Assembly (NCBI GenBank): GCA_947426865.1
Contig: CANEFS010000001.1
Location: 1-64,000 of the forward strand
Source: an uncultured Coriobacteriaceae bacterium
Lineage (GTDB): Bacteria > Actinomycetota > Coriobacteriia > Coriobacteriales > Atopobiaceae
Direction of reading: 5' to 3'
Length of the DNA stretch: 64,000 nucleotides
The notes beneath the pieces are model-generated. The model worked only from the letters and a program-made list of their open reading frames with translations. It searched no databases and was not told where the DNA came from. Positions within the stretch are counted from its first letter, which is position 1; each line of letters opens with the position of its first letter. A program made the position numbers and the translations under genes. This document shows, one piece after another, positions 28,515-39,098 of the stretch.

Positions 28515-29834
28515 ATGGACTTACACAAACCAAAAGGAACGGAAGATCTTTTCGGTGCTCGCATGCGAGCATGGACGCGCATGCAAGATGTCGCCGCTGA
28601 CCTCTTTTCCCGCTACGGCTTTTCTCAAATCGAGACGCCCGCCTTCGAGCAGATTGACGTTTTCGTCCACGGCATCGGCACTTCAACCGACGTGGTGCGC
28701 AAAGAAATGTTCAGGGTTTTCTCGGGAGCAAACTTCGCAAACGTCCTGGAAAACGGCGGGGAAGAGAAGCTGAAAGCAGCGCACCGCCTGGCCCTTCGCC
28801 CTGAGGGAACAGCAGGCTTTGCGCGCGCGGCTGTTGAAAACACGTTCGTTCCGCAGGGGGGAGCGCCTGCCAAGGTCTACTACGCCGGTCCGATGTTTCG
28901 CGGTGAGGACGTGCAAAAGGGCCGCCTTCGCCAGTTCCACCAGATAGGCGTGGAGGTTTTGGCCTCAGACGAGCCCGCGATGGACGCCGAGGTCATCATC
29001 ATGCTCATGCAGTTCTACCAGGCTCTGGGCCTTACCAAGAAGGACCTCGTCTTGAAAATCAATAGCATGGGAGACGCGGCTTGTCGCCCCGCTTATCGCG
29101 AGAAGATCGCCGACTTCATCCGCGCCCACGCCGACCAAATGTGCCTCGAGTGCCAAAACCGCGCAGAAATGAATCCTCTGCGCGCTTTCGATTGCAAGAA
29201 TAAAACGTGCCAAGCCATCATGAAAGACGCTCCCAAAATCACGGACTATCTTTGCGAGGAGTGCGCCGCTCACTACACCCAGGTTAAAAAATACCTGGAC
29301 GAAGCGGGAATTTCCTACGTCGAAGACCCCGCTCTCGTGCGCGGGCTTGACTACTATTCGCAGACCGTTTTTGAGGTCGAGGCAACCGCCGGCGTTGGCG
29401 CGCAGTCTGCCATTGGGGGAGGCGGGCGCTACGACAGTCTCATGGAGCTCGTGGGTGGAAAGGCGACGCCGGGCATCGGCTTTGCCGTCGGCTTCGAGCG
29501 CATCATGCTTGCATTAGAGGAGGCGGGAGTCGATTTGGCTGGTCCTGCACCTTCCTGCATCTACGTGGCAAAAACGGATGAGTCGCTGCGAAACGACGTC
29601 TTTGAGCTTTGCCTTTTTCTTCGCGAGAAGGGCTTTAGGGTAGAGGCCGACTACCAAGCGCGCTCGCTCAAGTCGCAGTTCAAGCAAGCCGACAAGCTCA
29701 ATGCGAAAGTCGTTTTGGTACTGGGCCCGAACGAAGTGGCCACCCATACCGTTTCTCTCCGCAACATGGAAGAACACACGCAGGAGAACGTGAAGCGCGA
29801 AGATCTTCTCGAGAATTTGGAAAAGCTTTTTTAA
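28515..29834 (+). CDS. hisS: Histidyl-tRNA synthetase
   Basis: Charges tRNA-His. 439 residues, class II synthetase with LHKPKGTEDLFG at the start, RPEGTAGFARA (motif 2 region), LVRGLDYYSQTVFE, and GIGFAVGFERI (motif 3). The C-terminal anticodon-binding domain has VLGPNEVATHTVSLRNM. The ribosome site is weak (ACAGGGCAC), suggesting coupling to the hydrolase upstream. The hydrogenase gene follows after 40 bp. Confidence 0.96.
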   Translation: MDLHKPKGTEDLFGARMRAWTRMQDVAADLFSRYGFSQIETPAFEQIDVFVHGIGTSTDVVRKEMFRVFSGANFANVLENGGEEKLKAAHRLALRPEGTAGFARAAVENTFVPQGGAPAKVYYAGPMFRGEDVQKGRLRQFHQIGVEVLASDEPAMDAEVIIMLMQFYQALGLTKKDLVLKINSMGDAACRPAYREKIADFIRAHADQMCLECQNRAEMNPLRAFDCKNKTCQAIMKDAPKITDYLCEECAAHYTQVKKYLDEAGISYVEDPALVRGLDYYSQTVFEVEATAGVGAQSAIGGGGRYDSLMELVGGKATPGIGFAVGFERIMLALEEAGVDLAGPAPSCIYVAKTDESLRNDVFELCLFLREKGFRVEADYQARSLKSQFKQADKLNAKVVLVLGPNEVATHTVSLRNMEEHTQENVKREDLLENLEKLF

Positions 29835-29874
29835 GAACCACTCAACCCCAACGAACCGAACAAGCGAGGTACAC

Positions 29875-31488
29875 ATGGCTGATACGATGCGCGGTGTCTA
29901 CACGAATCTGACAAAAATTCGCCGACAAGTTTTTGAGGCGGTTGCCGCCGTTGCCTATCTCAACAATCCTTACGCCGCAGACGGTGAAGTTGACCTGGAC
30001 GCGACAAATAGTCCCGTCATGAATCGCGAGGTAGAAGGCTCGGCAACCGAAGACCTTTCCTGGGCAGATAAGCTGCCCTACCAGATTTTGCCGGGCACAA
30101 AGGCGACTTTTCGCGAGTCAATATTTCTGGAACGCGCCATCGTAGGTGAGAGAATCCGCCTTGCTATGGGCCTTAATTTGAACCCGGTCGACCGCCCCTC
30201 CAAAATATCGGACGGCATCAAAGAGGCAGAGCGTCCCGAGACCTACTACGAGCCCCCGCTTATCAACGTCATCAAGTTCGCTTGCCACGCCTGCCCCACG
30301 AACTCCTACATCGTGACCGACCAGTGTCAGGGCTGCCTCGCGCACCCTTGCGTGCAGTCATGTCCCAAAAACGCCATCAGCTTCAAGAACAATCGCGCCT
30401 ACATCGACCAGGACCTTTGCATTAAATGCGGCAAGTGCCAGGCCGTTTGTCCCTACACGGCCATCATCCACCGCCAGCGTCCCTGCGAGTCGGCTTGCGG
30501 CATGCATTGCATCGGCTCGGACGCGGACGGGCGCGCAGATATCGACTACGACAAGTGTGTCTCCTGCGGCCAATGCCTCATCAATTGCCCCTTTGGCGCC
30601 ATCGCCGACAAATCTCAAATCTTCCAAGTCGTCCGCGCCATCCAACATCACGAAAAAGTCTACGCCGCCGTCGCACCCGCCTTTGTCGGCCAGTATGGCG
30701 GCAAGGGTGATGTCGGAAAACTCCGAGAAGCCCTCTCGAAACTAGGCTTCACGGGCGTCGAAGAAGTGGCGCTGGGGGCCGACTTCACCACGCTTCAAGA
30801 GGCGCAAGATTTTCTCGACGAGGTGCCCGAAAAGCTGCCCTTCATGGGAACGAGCTGTTGTCCGGCCTGGGCCTCGATGGCGAAAAAAGAGTTTCCTGAA
30901 CAGGCAAAATGCATCTCGATGGCGCTCACGCCCATGACGCTTACTGCCCGCTTCATCAAGCAGCAACACCCCGACGCCAAGGTCGTTTTTATAGGTCCCT
31001 GCTCTGCGAAGAAGCTGGAGGCCATGCGCACCGATGTCAGAAGCGACATCGATTTCGTGCTGACGTTTGAGGAGGTCGCGGGCATGATGGCGGCCAAGGG
31101 CATCGATTACGTGAACCTTCCCAAACCCGAAGACAACGATTTCAGCAACGCCAGCGCCGACGGCCGCGGCTATGCGGTGGCAGGCGGGGTGGCAAATGCG
31201 GTCGTCCACGCGATTCACAAAGAACACCCGGACAAAGAGGTCAAAGTCCACGCCGAAGACTCGCTGGATTCATGTCGCGCGATGCTCAAGGCGGCGACGA
31301 AGGGCAAATACGACGGCTACCTTTTGGAGGGTATGGCTTGTCCCGGAGGCTGTGTGGCCGGTGCCGGAACGCTTCAGGACATCAGGAAGTCGCAGGTCAT
31401 GGTCGAGGCCTATACCAAACGCTCGCCGATTCAAGACGCCACAGACGACGCTTTCAAAGAAGATCTCGAGAAACTCGTGGACGAGTAG
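29875..31488 (+). CDS. Monomeric [FeFe]-hydrogenase, group-B type
   Basis: Iron-only hydrogenase-like protein of 537 residues, probably cytoplasmic. H-cluster motifs are TSCCPAW (residues 326-332), GPCSAKKLE (Cys376) and EGMACPGGC-VAGAG (Cys489 and Cys493). These match the group-B variants of the usual TSCCPGW/MPCxxK/MACPGGC set. The N-terminal half has several ferredoxin-type cysteine groups (CIKCGKCQAVCP and CVSCGQCLINCP among them), enough for two or more 4Fe-4S clusters. Natural partners are not known for this group; ferredoxin is likely. Maturation genes hydE, hydF and hydG are not in the window. ATG after CGAGGTAC (29864-29871). Confidence 0.9.
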   Translation: MADTMRGVYTNLTKIRRQVFEAVAAVAYLNNPYAADGEVDLDATNSPVMNREVEGSATEDLSWADKLPYQILPGTKATFRESIFLERAIVGERIRLAMGLNLNPVDRPSKISDGIKEAERPETYYEPPLINVIKFACHACPTNSYIVTDQCQGCLAHPCVQSCPKNAISFKNNRAYIDQDLCIKCGKCQAVCPYTAIIHRQRPCESACGMHCIGSDADGRADIDYDKCVSCGQCLINCPFGAIADKSQIFQVVRAIQHHEKVYAAVAPAFVGQYGGKGDVGKLREALSKLGFTGVEEVALGADFTTLQEAQDFLDEVPEKLPFMGTSCCPAWASMAKKEFPEQAKCISMALTPMTLTARFIKQQHPDAKVVFIGPCSAKKLEAMRTDVRSDIDFVLTFEEVAGMMAAKGIDYVNLPKPEDNDFSNASADGRGYAVAGGVANAVVHAIHKEHPDKEVKVHAEDSLDSCRAMLKAATKGKYDGYLLEGMACPGGCVAGAGTLQDIRKSQVMVEAYTKRSPIQDATDDAFKEDLEKLVDE

Positions 31489-31586
31489 CGGCTACGCCAT
31501 CGGCGCCGCTGCAAAAGCGTTTCGCAAAGCACGCTCTTAAGAACGCGCCCCGAAAGGGTATCTCACACGCGAACCACTGGAGTCTC

Positions 31587-32240
31587 TTAGCTTTTGAGTA
31601 TTTTTTTCTGAAGCTCTGCTGCTGAGGTAATGAAATCTTTGCCGCCAGCCGCCTCTAACTCGTCTTTAGTGCGAAATCCCCAGAGCACAAGAAGGTAGGG
31701 AAGACCCGCATTTTGTGCGGTTTTAATATCGGTTTCCGAATCCCCTATGTAGACGGCATCGTGTCCGTCCGCACCTCCTAAATCCTTCAGCGCCAGCTTC
31801 ACCAAGGCGGGGTCGGGTTTCCTCGGAATCTCATCTTTTTGGCCGTAAGCAACGTCAAAAAGACCCTCGAAAACGTCGCGTACAAGTTCTTGCACGGCCA
31901 CATCGGGCTTGTTCGAGACGACAGCTAGCTTCACATGAGCGTCTTTAAGATTGCGTAGAAGTTCCATAATGCCTGGGTAGGGACGTGTATTTTCGTTGCA
32001 GTGGGCCGCGTAGTGCTCCTTGTTGTCCGCCAGGACTTTCTCGAAAAGAGCGGGGGGCGTCTTTTTAGGCACGGCACATTCGACGAGATGCTTCACCCCG
32101 TTTCCCACCATGAGGCGCACCTCGTCAATCGAGCGTGGCGCCAGACCGTTTTTCTCGAGCGCCCAATTGAGCGAATTCGTGACATCAGTGAGGGTGTCGA
32201 GAATCGTTCCATCCATATCGAAAATCGCAGTTGTAGCCAT
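31587..32240 (-). CDS. gph: HAD-family phosphatase, phosphoglycolate-phosphatase-like
   Basis: 217-residue HAD hydrolase: nucleophile motif FDMDGTILDT, Thr/Ser motif II VVSNKPD, Lys in RKPDPALV and acidic motif IGDSETDIKTA. The helical cap between motifs I and II fits phosphoglycolate phosphatase or pyrophosphatase PpaX; the substrate cannot be decided. ATG at 32240 follows AGGAAAAAG on the minus strand. It faces the hydrogenase gene tail to tail and is otherwise alone. Confidence 0.85.
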   Translation of the reverse strand: MATTAIFDMDGTILDTLTDVTNSLNWALEKNGLAPRSIDEVRLMVGNGVKHLVECAVPKKTPPALFEKVLADNKEHYAAHCNENTRPYPGIMELLRNLKDAHVKLAVVSNKPDVAVQELVRDVFEGLFDVAYGQKDEIPRKPDPALVKLALKDLGGADGHDAVYIGDSETDIKTAQNAGLPYLLVLWGFRTKDELEAAGGKDFITSAAELQKKILKS

Positions 32241-32600
32241 CTTTTTCCTTCCGAGAAATGCTTTTACGCTTGACGCGTTTGTTTTCGCTTTTTCTCGCGC
32301 GTTTGCTTTCGCGTCTGCTTAATTGACCGGCATCTTAAGCGATGCTCGTTGTGGCTCTTGGTGTCAAAGGTTAGTCGAACCGTTTTCCTCTTTCAAGAGA
32401 GCGCCCGGAAAGAGGGAGTCTGGATGGTGAGGAGGGGCGAAAAAGGGCAGTGAGAGAAGGGGAAGGGGAAGGGGCTGTTGCTTGCCAAAAGCCTCCAAAC
32501 TTTTTTTAAGACTTTGGCACCGGCAGAAAACTTTGCGGAAAATTAACGTATTTTTGGCCTTGGGACGCTTATTCTTTCTGGGGCCCCTACCTGCTTCGAT
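32241..32600. other. Non-coding gap with purine-rich G-tract
   Basis: No gene is visible in the gap between the phosphatase and aspS. It contains one CCGAGAAA octamer (32251-32258) and a G-tract array, GGGG-AA-GGGG-AA-GGGG (32459-32474) preceded by a GGG at 32445, which could form a quadruplex. A T-box antiterminator was looked for and not found. Confidence 0.45.
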
Positions 32601-32613
32601 ACCGAATTTTTCC

Positions 32614-32619
32614 TATAAT
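32614..32619 (+). promoter_or_regulatory. Probable aspS promoter -10
   Basis: A perfect TATAAT at 32614-32619 lies 112 bp before the aspS start. The -35 at 17-bp spacing is CTGCTT (32591-32596), a weak match. Confidence 0.45.
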
Positions 32620-32730
32620 TTTTAAGGGTGTTTTGATAAAATTGAATAATTCTTCCGCTCACAAAAAGGGATTCTCGGAAATAGGCAAGCAAGCAGGCAT
32701 TTTAGAGAGGCTTTGACGCCAAGGAGTTAA

Positions 32731-34566
32731 ATGAGTTCGAACACCTTTAGTTACCACACGCACACCGCAGGCCAGCTTCGCAAGTCGGACGTGGGCGAGA
32801 AAGTCGTGCTCACGGGGTGGGTTTTTTCCCGCCGAGACCTGGGCGGCCTCATTTTTATCGACCTTCGCGACCGAGACGGCATCACGCAGCTGACTTTTGA
32901 CCCAGACTTTGAAGGCGGCGACGCTTTCCGTACCGCCGAGAAGATCCGCCCGGAGTGGCCGCTGATGGTCTCGGGGACGGTGCGCGAGCGCCCCAACAAC
33001 CAGGCTAACAGGGAGCGCGCCACTGGCGACATCGAGGTTCTGGTCGAGAGCGTTGAGGTGTTGAACACGAGCGAAACCCCGCCTTTTCCGTTAGATGACG
33101 AGGAGCAGATCGCAGAAGACTTGCGCCTTCGCTATCGCTATTTGGACCTGCGTCGCCCTTCGCTGCAGCACAATTTAAAGCTGCGCTCCGATTTCACGTT
33201 CGCTTTGCGCAAAGCCCTTCACGCGCACGATTTCTTTGAAGTCGAGACACCCATTTTGGGCAAGTCGACGCCGGAGGGCGCGCGCGATTTTATTGTTCCT
33301 TCCCGCATGCAGCAAGGAAATTTCTATGCGCTTCCGCAATCTCCGCAGCTCCTTAAGCAGCTTCTTATGGTGGGCGGCATTGAGCGCTACTACCAGGTGG
33401 CACGTTGCTTTCGTGACGAGGATTTGCGCGCCGACCGCCAGCCGGAGTTCACGCAAGTCGACCTTGAGATGAGCTTCGTCACGCAAGACGATGTGCTCGA
33501 CATGATGGAGATTTGCCTGAAGGAGGCGTTTGCCGCCGTGGACGTGGAGTTGCCCGTGCCGCTTCGCCGCATCACTTTTTGGGATGCGATGGATACGTAC
33601 GGCACCGACAAGCCCGACACGCGCTACAGCATGCACCTCATCGACGTAACGCGTATCTTTGACGGCGCCGAGTTCAAGGTTTTCTCGGCAGCGGCCGCCG
33701 CGGAGGGGGAGTGCGTCAAGTGCATTAACGCCAAAGGCGCAGGCGTCTGGTCGCGCGGGCAGATTGACAAGCTTGAGGATGTGGCGAAAAAGTACGGCGC
33801 TAAGGGGCTTGCCTGGATTGCGTTTAAGGAAGACGGCTCGGTGCAGAGCCCTATCGCTAAGTTTTTGAAGGACGAAGAGATTGCTCAGCTGAAGGAGTAT
33901 GCCCAGGTTGAGCCGGGGGACTTGCTTTTATTTGCGGCCTCTGAAAGACGCGTTGCTGACGAGATTTTAGGCGCTCTTCGCTGCCACATGGCTGATGCTT
34001 TGGGCATCACGAAGCAGCTTGCCGAGGGCACCTACGTGCAAGTTGATGGGGCGGTGGCGCCCGCTCACGACTTTTTGTGGGTTGTCGACTTTCCGCTCGT
34101 TAAATACGACGCGGAGGCCGGCCGCTACGCTCCTGAGCACCATCCCTTCACCCAACCTGTCGAAAACGACCTGCCGCTTCTAGAGACCAATCCGCTTAAG
34201 GTGGGCTCTTATACCTACGACTTCGTGATGGACGGCTTTGAGGCCGGCGGCGGTGGCCTTCGTATTCACAACCGAGAATTACAGCTGAGCGTCTTGAAGC
34301 TTTTAGGATACGACCGCGCACAAGCTGAGGCGCAATTTGGCTTTCTGCTTGAAGCGCTTGGCTTTGGTGCGCCTCCGATGGGAGGTTTTGCGCTGGGGTT
34401 GGATAGGGTGTGCATGCTTTTGGCAGGTGCTCCTTCTATCCGCGATGTTATGGCCTTCCCCAAGACGACCTCGGGGTCGGATTTGATGATGCAAGCGCCT
34501 TCTGCCGTTTCGCAAGCCCAGCTTGACGAGGCGGGGCTGAAGGTCGCGCCGCGCGCGCAAAAATAA
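32731..34566 (+). CDS. aspS: Aspartyl-tRNA synthetase
   Basis: Charges tRNA-Asp (possibly also tRNA-Asn if the enzyme is non-discriminating). 611 residues: anticodon-binding OB fold (VVLTGWVFSRRDLGGLIFID), class II core (RYRYLDLRRPSLQ; FRDEDLRADRQPEFTQVDLE), the bacterial GAD insertion, and motif 3 (GGFALGLDRV). ATG after AAGGAGTT (32719-32726). ftsZ follows after 169 bp. Confidence 0.96.
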   Translation: MSSNTFSYHTHTAGQLRKSDVGEKVVLTGWVFSRRDLGGLIFIDLRDRDGITQLTFDPDFEGGDAFRTAEKIRPEWPLMVSGTVRERPNNQANRERATGDIEVLVESVEVLNTSETPPFPLDDEEQIAEDLRLRYRYLDLRRPSLQHNLKLRSDFTFALRKALHAHDFFEVETPILGKSTPEGARDFIVPSRMQQGNFYALPQSPQLLKQLLMVGGIERYYQVARCFRDEDLRADRQPEFTQVDLEMSFVTQDDVLDMMEICLKEAFAAVDVELPVPLRRITFWDAMDTYGTDKPDTRYSMHLIDVTRIFDGAEFKVFSAAAAAEGECVKCINAKGAGVWSRGQIDKLEDVAKKYGAKGLAWIAFKEDGSVQSPIAKFLKDEEIAQLKEYAQVEPGDLLLFAASERRVADEILGALRCHMADALGITKQLAEGTYVQVDGAVAPAHDFLWVVDFPLVKYDAEAGRYAPEHHPFTQPVENDLPLLETNPLKVGSYTYDFVMDGFEAGGGGLRIHNRELQLSVLKLLGYDRAQAEAQFGFLLEALGFGAPPMGGFALGLDRVCMLLAGAPSIRDVMAFPKTTSGSDLMMQAPSAVSQAQLDEAGLKVAPRAQK

Positions 34567-34735
34567 AGAGGTTGCGATTTTTAGCCTTGCGCCGCTTTGC
34601 AAAATATGTCAACATTAAGCGGTTAACCTCGGCAAAGAGATTAAAGTTGAACTTTAAGGTTTTCTCGAAACATTCTATAAACGCTAAAGAGGCTATAAGA
34701 ATAGAACGTCCGATAACGCTTCATAAGGAGGAGCA

Positions 34736-35911
34736 ATGGAAAACGAATCTTCGGTAATCCGTCCTGTTGTCCCAGCTCAGCAGCCCGTTACCCAAAAGCC
34801 TGACCCCGCTAAAAACTATCTAGCTGAGATTAAGGTTGTTGGTGTTGGCGGCGGCGGAACAAACGCTGTCAACCGCATGGTGGCAGAAGGAATCCGCGGC
34901 GTTGAGTTTGTCGCTATTAACACGGATGCGCAAGCGCTCGCCCTGTCCGATGCTGACGAGAAAGTCCACATCGGAACCGACCTGACCAAAGGCCTTGGCG
35001 CGGGAGCCAATCCTGAGGTGGGAAAGCAAGCGGCAGAGGATTCTCACGACGAGATCAAGCAAGCTCTCGCCGGAGCCGACATGGTCTTCATCACCGCAGG
35101 TGAGGGCGGCGGAACCGGTTCGGGTGCAGCTCCTATCGTTGCCAACATTGCTAAAAACGACATCGGAGCCCTGACGGTCGCCATCGTGACTCGCCCCTTC
35201 GGCTTTGAGGGCAAAAAGCGCTCCGAGCAGGCCATCGAAGGCGTCGACAACCTCGCAGAAAACGTCGACACCTTAATCGTTATTCCTAACGATCGCCTCC
35301 TTGAACTTTCCGAGAAAAAAACGACGATGCTCGAGGCCTTCCAAATGGCAGACGATGTTTTGACGCAAGGCGCGCAAGGCATCACCGACCTCATCACCGT
35401 TCCCGGCCTTATCAACCTCGACTTCGCTGACGTCTGCACGATTATGCGCGGCGCCGGCACGGCCATGATGGGAATCGGCATAGGAGCGGGAGACAATCGC
35501 GCTGTTGATGCTGCTAACGAGGCCATTTCCAGTCGCCTTCTTGAGAACTCGATTGACGGGGCAACCCGCGTGCTTCTCTCGATTGCAGGCTCTAAAGAAA
35601 TCGGCATCCAAGAGATTAACGATGCGGCAGAGGTTGTCGCCTCCAACGTTGACGCGGACGCCAACATCATCTTTGGAACCGTTGTCGACGAGACCTTGGG
35701 CGACCAGGTGCGTGTCACGGTTATCGCCACCGGCTTTGGTGACGGTCAAACCGGGAGCACTTCTCGGACGTTTGGCGGATCTGCCAGCCGTTTTGAGAAA
35801 GACCACGGCTCCATGGAGCGCTCGGAGTCGGGTGCGCTCAATCCTCCCAAAGTGGAGATGAGCGACTTTGGCAATCACGAATTCGACGTTCCCGATTTCC
35901 TGAAACACTAA
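34736..35911 (+). CDS. ftsZ: Cell division protein FtsZ
   Basis: Tubulin-like GTPase that forms the division ring. 391 residues: [16 protein letters not shown], tubulin signature GGGTGSG (residues 124-130), synergy loop NLDFADV, and the conserved C-terminal peptide DVPDFLKH that binds SepF or FtsA. ATG after AAGGAGGAG (34724-34732), very strong. The usual upstream division genes (ftsQ, murC) are absent; aspS precedes it and the pst operon follows, with sepF, yggT and divIVA only further on. Confidence 0.97.
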   Translation: MENESSVIRPVVPAQQPVTQKPDPAKNYLAEIKVVGVGGGGTNAVNRMVAEGIRGVEFVAINTDAQALALSDADEKVHIGTDLTKGLGAGANPEVGKQAAEDSHDEIKQALAGADMVFITAGEGGGTGSGAAPIVANIAKNDIGALTVAIVTRPFGFEGKKRSEQAIEGVDNLAENVDTLIVIPNDRLLELSEKKTTMLEAFQMADDVLTQGAQGITDLITVPGLINLDFADVCTIMRGAGTAMMGIGIGAGDNRAVDAANEAISSRLLENSIDGATRVLLSIAGSKEIGIQEINDAAEVVASNVDADANIIFGTVVDETLGDQVRVTVIATGFGDGQTGSTSRTFGGSASRFEKDHGSMERSESGALNPPKVEMSDFGNHEFDVPDFLKH

Positions 35912-36039
35912 ACGCGAAAGAGCAGCGGCGTTTTGCGGCCACACTTCCTCACGAGGTTTCGCAGGAATTTTCGGAGCGTTTTTTGATGCATTGCCGCAGC
36001 GACGCAGTTGACACAGCGAACAGGCACACAGAGCGCGGT

Positions 36040-36939
36040 ATGAAAGCTTTTGCTCAGAAGGGATTTTGCTTTTGTACGGCGCTTTTTTGCTGCCTTCTTG
36101 CCGCTTCGGCCACGCTTTTTACGACCGCCTCTTTAAGCGGGTGCGCACCTCGCGGCGCCGCGCGCCAGATCACGGTGGCAGGCTCTACCACCGTCCTTCC
36201 CATCGCAGAAATCGCTTCCGAGGAAATTCAGGAAGAAGAAGGCATTCACGCCCTGGTAAGCGGGCTTGGCTCGAGCGCCGGTATCGAGGCCGTGATGAAC
36301 GGGACGGCAGATATCGCCACGTCCTCTCGCGACCTTACCGCAGATGAGGAAGCTTCCGGCCTCTTGCAAAAAACGGTTATCGCCCACGACGGCATCGCCG
36401 TTATTGTGAATCCCGACAATCCCGTCTCTCAGCTCTCTCTTGACCAGCTACGTGGCATCTTTGCAGGTCAGATTACGAAGTGGAGCGAGCTGGGCGGACC
36501 GGACGAGACGATTCTGGTGGTCAACCGCGACGAGGCGTCCGGCACGCGCGAGGCCTTCAAGACCATCGTTATGCAAGGCACGCCCTTCGATAAGCGCGCG
36601 GCCATTTTGCCCGGAACGGGCCAGGTGCGAGACGTGGTTTCTCGGACGAAAAACGCTATAGGCTACATCTCCCTTGGATTCGTCGATTCTGAGTTTTCCA
36701 AGGAAAAGGTGAAGGCGCTCGATATCGATGGGGTGACGCCTTCTGAGGAGAGCATCCAGGACAAAACCTATCCCATCGCTCGCGACCTTTTCTTCTTCAC
36801 GCGCGGCGCACCCACAGGAGACGCCGCCGCGTTTGTGAACTTCGTTTTAAGTGACGAGATGGACGCCACGATTCGCGAGGCGGGATATTTGCCCCTCTTT
36901 CCTTTCGAGAAGGAAGCGGAGGAGGTCGGGCTCCTATGA
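36040..36939 (+). CDS. pstS: Phosphate-binding lipoprotein PstS
   Basis: Extracellular phosphate receptor of the Pst ABC importer, 299 residues. Signal peptide with Cys-rich hydrophobic core and lipobox ASLSGC; mature part has the ligand segments AGSTTVLPIAE, GLGSSAGIEAV, SRDLTADE and DEASGTREAF. ATG 36040 gives a normal lipoprotein signal; another ATG at 35986 with GGAG upstream would add 18 residues. Its last codon overlaps the start of the permease gene (ATGA). Confidence 0.92.
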   Translation: MKAFAQKGFCFCTALFCCLLAASATLFTTASLSGCAPRGAARQITVAGSTTVLPIAEIASEEIQEEEGIHALVSGLGSSAGIEAVMNGTADIATSSRDLTADEEASGLLQKTVIAHDGIAVIVNPDNPVSQLSLDQLRGIFAGQITKWSELGGPDETILVVNRDEASGTREAFKTIVMQGTPFDKRAAILPGTGQVRDVVSRTKNAIGYISLGFVDSEFSKEKVKALDIDGVTPSEESIQDKTYPIARDLFFFTRGAPTGDAAAFVNFVLSDEMDATIREAGYLPLFPFEKEAEEVGLL

Positions 36940-39098
36940 CGAAGAAGAAAGCTGCCGAGAAGACCGCGGCGAACGGAAAAGCCGCTCCTAAGAAGGGAAC
37001 CGCAGAGCAGCCGGTAAAGCTGCCAGAAAAGAAGGCCGCGCCCAAGCAGCCAGCAAAGAAGGCCGCTGGGCAGCCGGCGAAAAAAGCTGCCAAAAAGACT
37101 ACCCTTGCAGACACGGTCGCAGAAAAAATTGAGGCCGCCGCTGCGCTCAATCAAAACATCACACCAGCCACGCGCCTTTCAGAAATCGAGCCGATGCCGG
37201 CAGGCGTTCATACCAAAAACTTACAGACACTCTCGAAGAAAACGGTTATTAAAGAACGCGCTCTGGAGTGGGGATTTTTGGCCTGCGCCCTGGTGGCCAT
37301 CGTTGCCGTTTTAGCCATCTTCATCTTCACCTTCGTGCGCGCCCTTCCCGTTCTCACAGATCTTGGCATCGCGCGCTTCTTCGAGCTCGACTGGACCCCC
37401 ACCGAGGGTCACTTCGGCATTACTTCGCTTCTGATAGGCTCGCTCATCGTCACCGCAGGCGCGCTCGTGCTGGGCGTGCCGTTAGCGCTCGGGTGTGCGG
37501 TCTATCTCACAGAAATCGCAAAACCCAAGGTATCGAAGGTAGTATCGACCGCCGTGGATCTTCTCGCAGGCGTGCCCTCAGTCATCTTTGGTTTCTTTGG
37601 CATCGTCATGCTTCGCCCCCTGATAGCACAGCTCACCGGAGGCCTTGGCTTTGGCGCGCTCACCGCTTGGCTCGTGCTTGCCATCATGATTGTGCCGACC
37701 ATCACGACGCTTACGATGGACGCGCTGCGCTCAAGCCCGCTTGGCATTAGAGAGGCAAGCTATGCGATGGGGGCGACGAAATGGCAAACGATTTACAAAG
37801 TCGTCCTGCCCGCTTCGAAGGTAGGTATCGTAAACGCCATCGTTTTGGGCATGGGGCGCGCCATCGGAGAGACGATGGCGGTGCTCATGGTTGTGGGAAA
37901 CGCTCCGGTCATCCCCGACTCGATTGCCTCGCCCATATCTACCTTGACCTCGCAAATCGCGCTTGACATGGGCTATTCGTCTGGGCTTCACCGCTCCGCG
38001 CTTTTTGGCATGGGCGTTGTCCTTTTCATTATTTCGGCGACACTCGTGGGCTCGGTTCGTCTCATTTCTCGCGCCAAAGAAACTCGTGCCGAGAAAAAAC
38101 TGAGCAAAGAAAAAGAAGAGAAACTGGCCTCAGCCAACGAGGTCCAGCTCGCCACCATTGCCCCCGTTGAGACGGGTGCGAAGCTTGAGGCGGCAGAGGA
38201 GGCACAGGAGTCAACGCGCGCTCGCATCAAGAAGGTTTTAAGCGAGGCCAAAGCGCCGCTTATCTCGAAAGATGTGACGAACGAGACGATGCTTGTGGTC
38301 TTTCGCGCAGCGGCCCTCCTGGCAACAGGAGTCCTTCTTCTCATCATCCTCTTCGTGACCGTCAACGGCCTTCCCGCCCTAAGCTTCGATTTTATTTTTG
38401 GCTGGCCGCAAGGCGTAAATGCAGAAGGCGGCATCTGGCCCACGATTGTGAGCTCGCTTTACGTGACCGGTTTGGCGATGCTAATATGTGCGCCTCTGGC
38501 GATTTTAGCCGCTGTTTATCTCACCGAATACGCCAAGCAGGGGCGTCTCGTAAACTACCTGCGCTTTGCAACCGACACCCTCGCCTCCGTTCCCTCTATC
38601 GTCATGGGACTCTTTGGCTTCGCCCTCTTTGTTGAGGTTTTCAGCTTTGGTCTCTCGATGTTATCGGCCGCTCTTGCTTTGGCTCTCATGATGCTTCCTA
38701 TCGTGATGCGCACCACTGAAGAGGCCATTCGCGCCGTTCCGCGCTACGTGCGTTGGGGCTCTTACGGGCTGGGTGCGACGAAATGGCAAACGGTCAGCAA
38801 AGTCGTTTTGCCCTCCGCCTTCCCCAGAATTGCCACAGGAATCGTCCTTGCGATTGGGCGCGCGGTAGGCGAGACCGCCGTTGTCCTCTACACGATGGGG
38901 CAGGCGATAAACCTTCCTTTGACGCCTATGGATTCCGGGCGTCCCATGACTATCCACCTTTATTTGCTTGCCAACGAGGGAGTAAACATGCAGGCAGCAT
39001 ACGGCACAGCGCTCCTTCTCATGATTATGATTTTGGCATTCAATCTCTTTGCCCGTTGGATATCAGCCCGTTCGACAAAAAGGATGACGAGTGACTAA
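36936..39098 (+). CDS. pstCA: Phosphate ABC permease, PstC-PstA fusion
   Basis: Membrane part of the Pst importer. Both permease subunits, normally separate proteins of about 300 residues each, are one chain of 720. The first half (about residues 100-385) is PstC-like with coupling motif [12 protein letters not shown]; the second (about 450-720) is PstA-like with [13 protein letters not shown] charged, hydrophilic linker of 60-70 residues (rich in Lys, Glu and Ala) joins them. Both ends of the linker would lie in the cytoplasm if each half has six spans. The first 65 residues are a Lys/Ala/Pro-rich extension. ATGA overlap with pstS; stop overlaps the pstB start by 8 bp. Confidence 0.93.
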   Translation: MTKKKAAEKTAANGKAAPKKGTAEQPVKLPEKKAAPKQPAKKAAGQPAKKAAKKTTLADTVAEKIEAAAALNQNITPATRLSEIEPMPAGVHTKNLQTLSKKTVIKERALEWGFLACALVAIVAVLAIFIFTFVRALPVLTDLGIARFFELDWTPTEGHFGITSLLIGSLIVTAGALVLGVPLALGCAVYLTEIAKPKVSKVVSTAVDLLAGVPSVIFGFFGIVMLRPLIAQLTGGLGFGALTAWLVLAIMIVPTITTLTMDALRSSPLGIREASYAMGATKWQTIYKVVLPASKVGIVNAIVLGMGRAIGETMAVLMVVGNAPVIPDSIASPISTLTSQIALDMGYSSGLHRSALFGMGVVLFIISATLVGSVRLISRAKETRAEKKLSKEKEEKLASANEVQLATIAPVETGAKLEAAEEAQESTRARIKKVLSEAKAPLISKDVTNETMLVVFRAAALLATGVLLLIILFVTVNGLPALSFDFIFGWPQGVNAEGGIWPTIVSSLYVTGLAMLICAPLAILAAVYLTEYAKQGRLVNYLRFATDTLASVPSIVMGLFGFALFVEVFSFGLSMLSAALALALMMLPIVMRTTEEAIRAVPRYVRWGSYGLGATKWQTVSKVVLPSAFPRIATGIVLAIGRAVGETAVVLYTMGQAINLPLTPMDSGRPMTIHLYLLANEGVNMQAAYGTALLLMIMILAFNLFARWISARSTKRMTSD

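Noticed and set aside
32241-32730. T-box riboswitch before aspS (also considered for hisS and trpS)
   Set aside because: The conserved antiterminator sequence and terminator could not be found in any of the three upstream regions.
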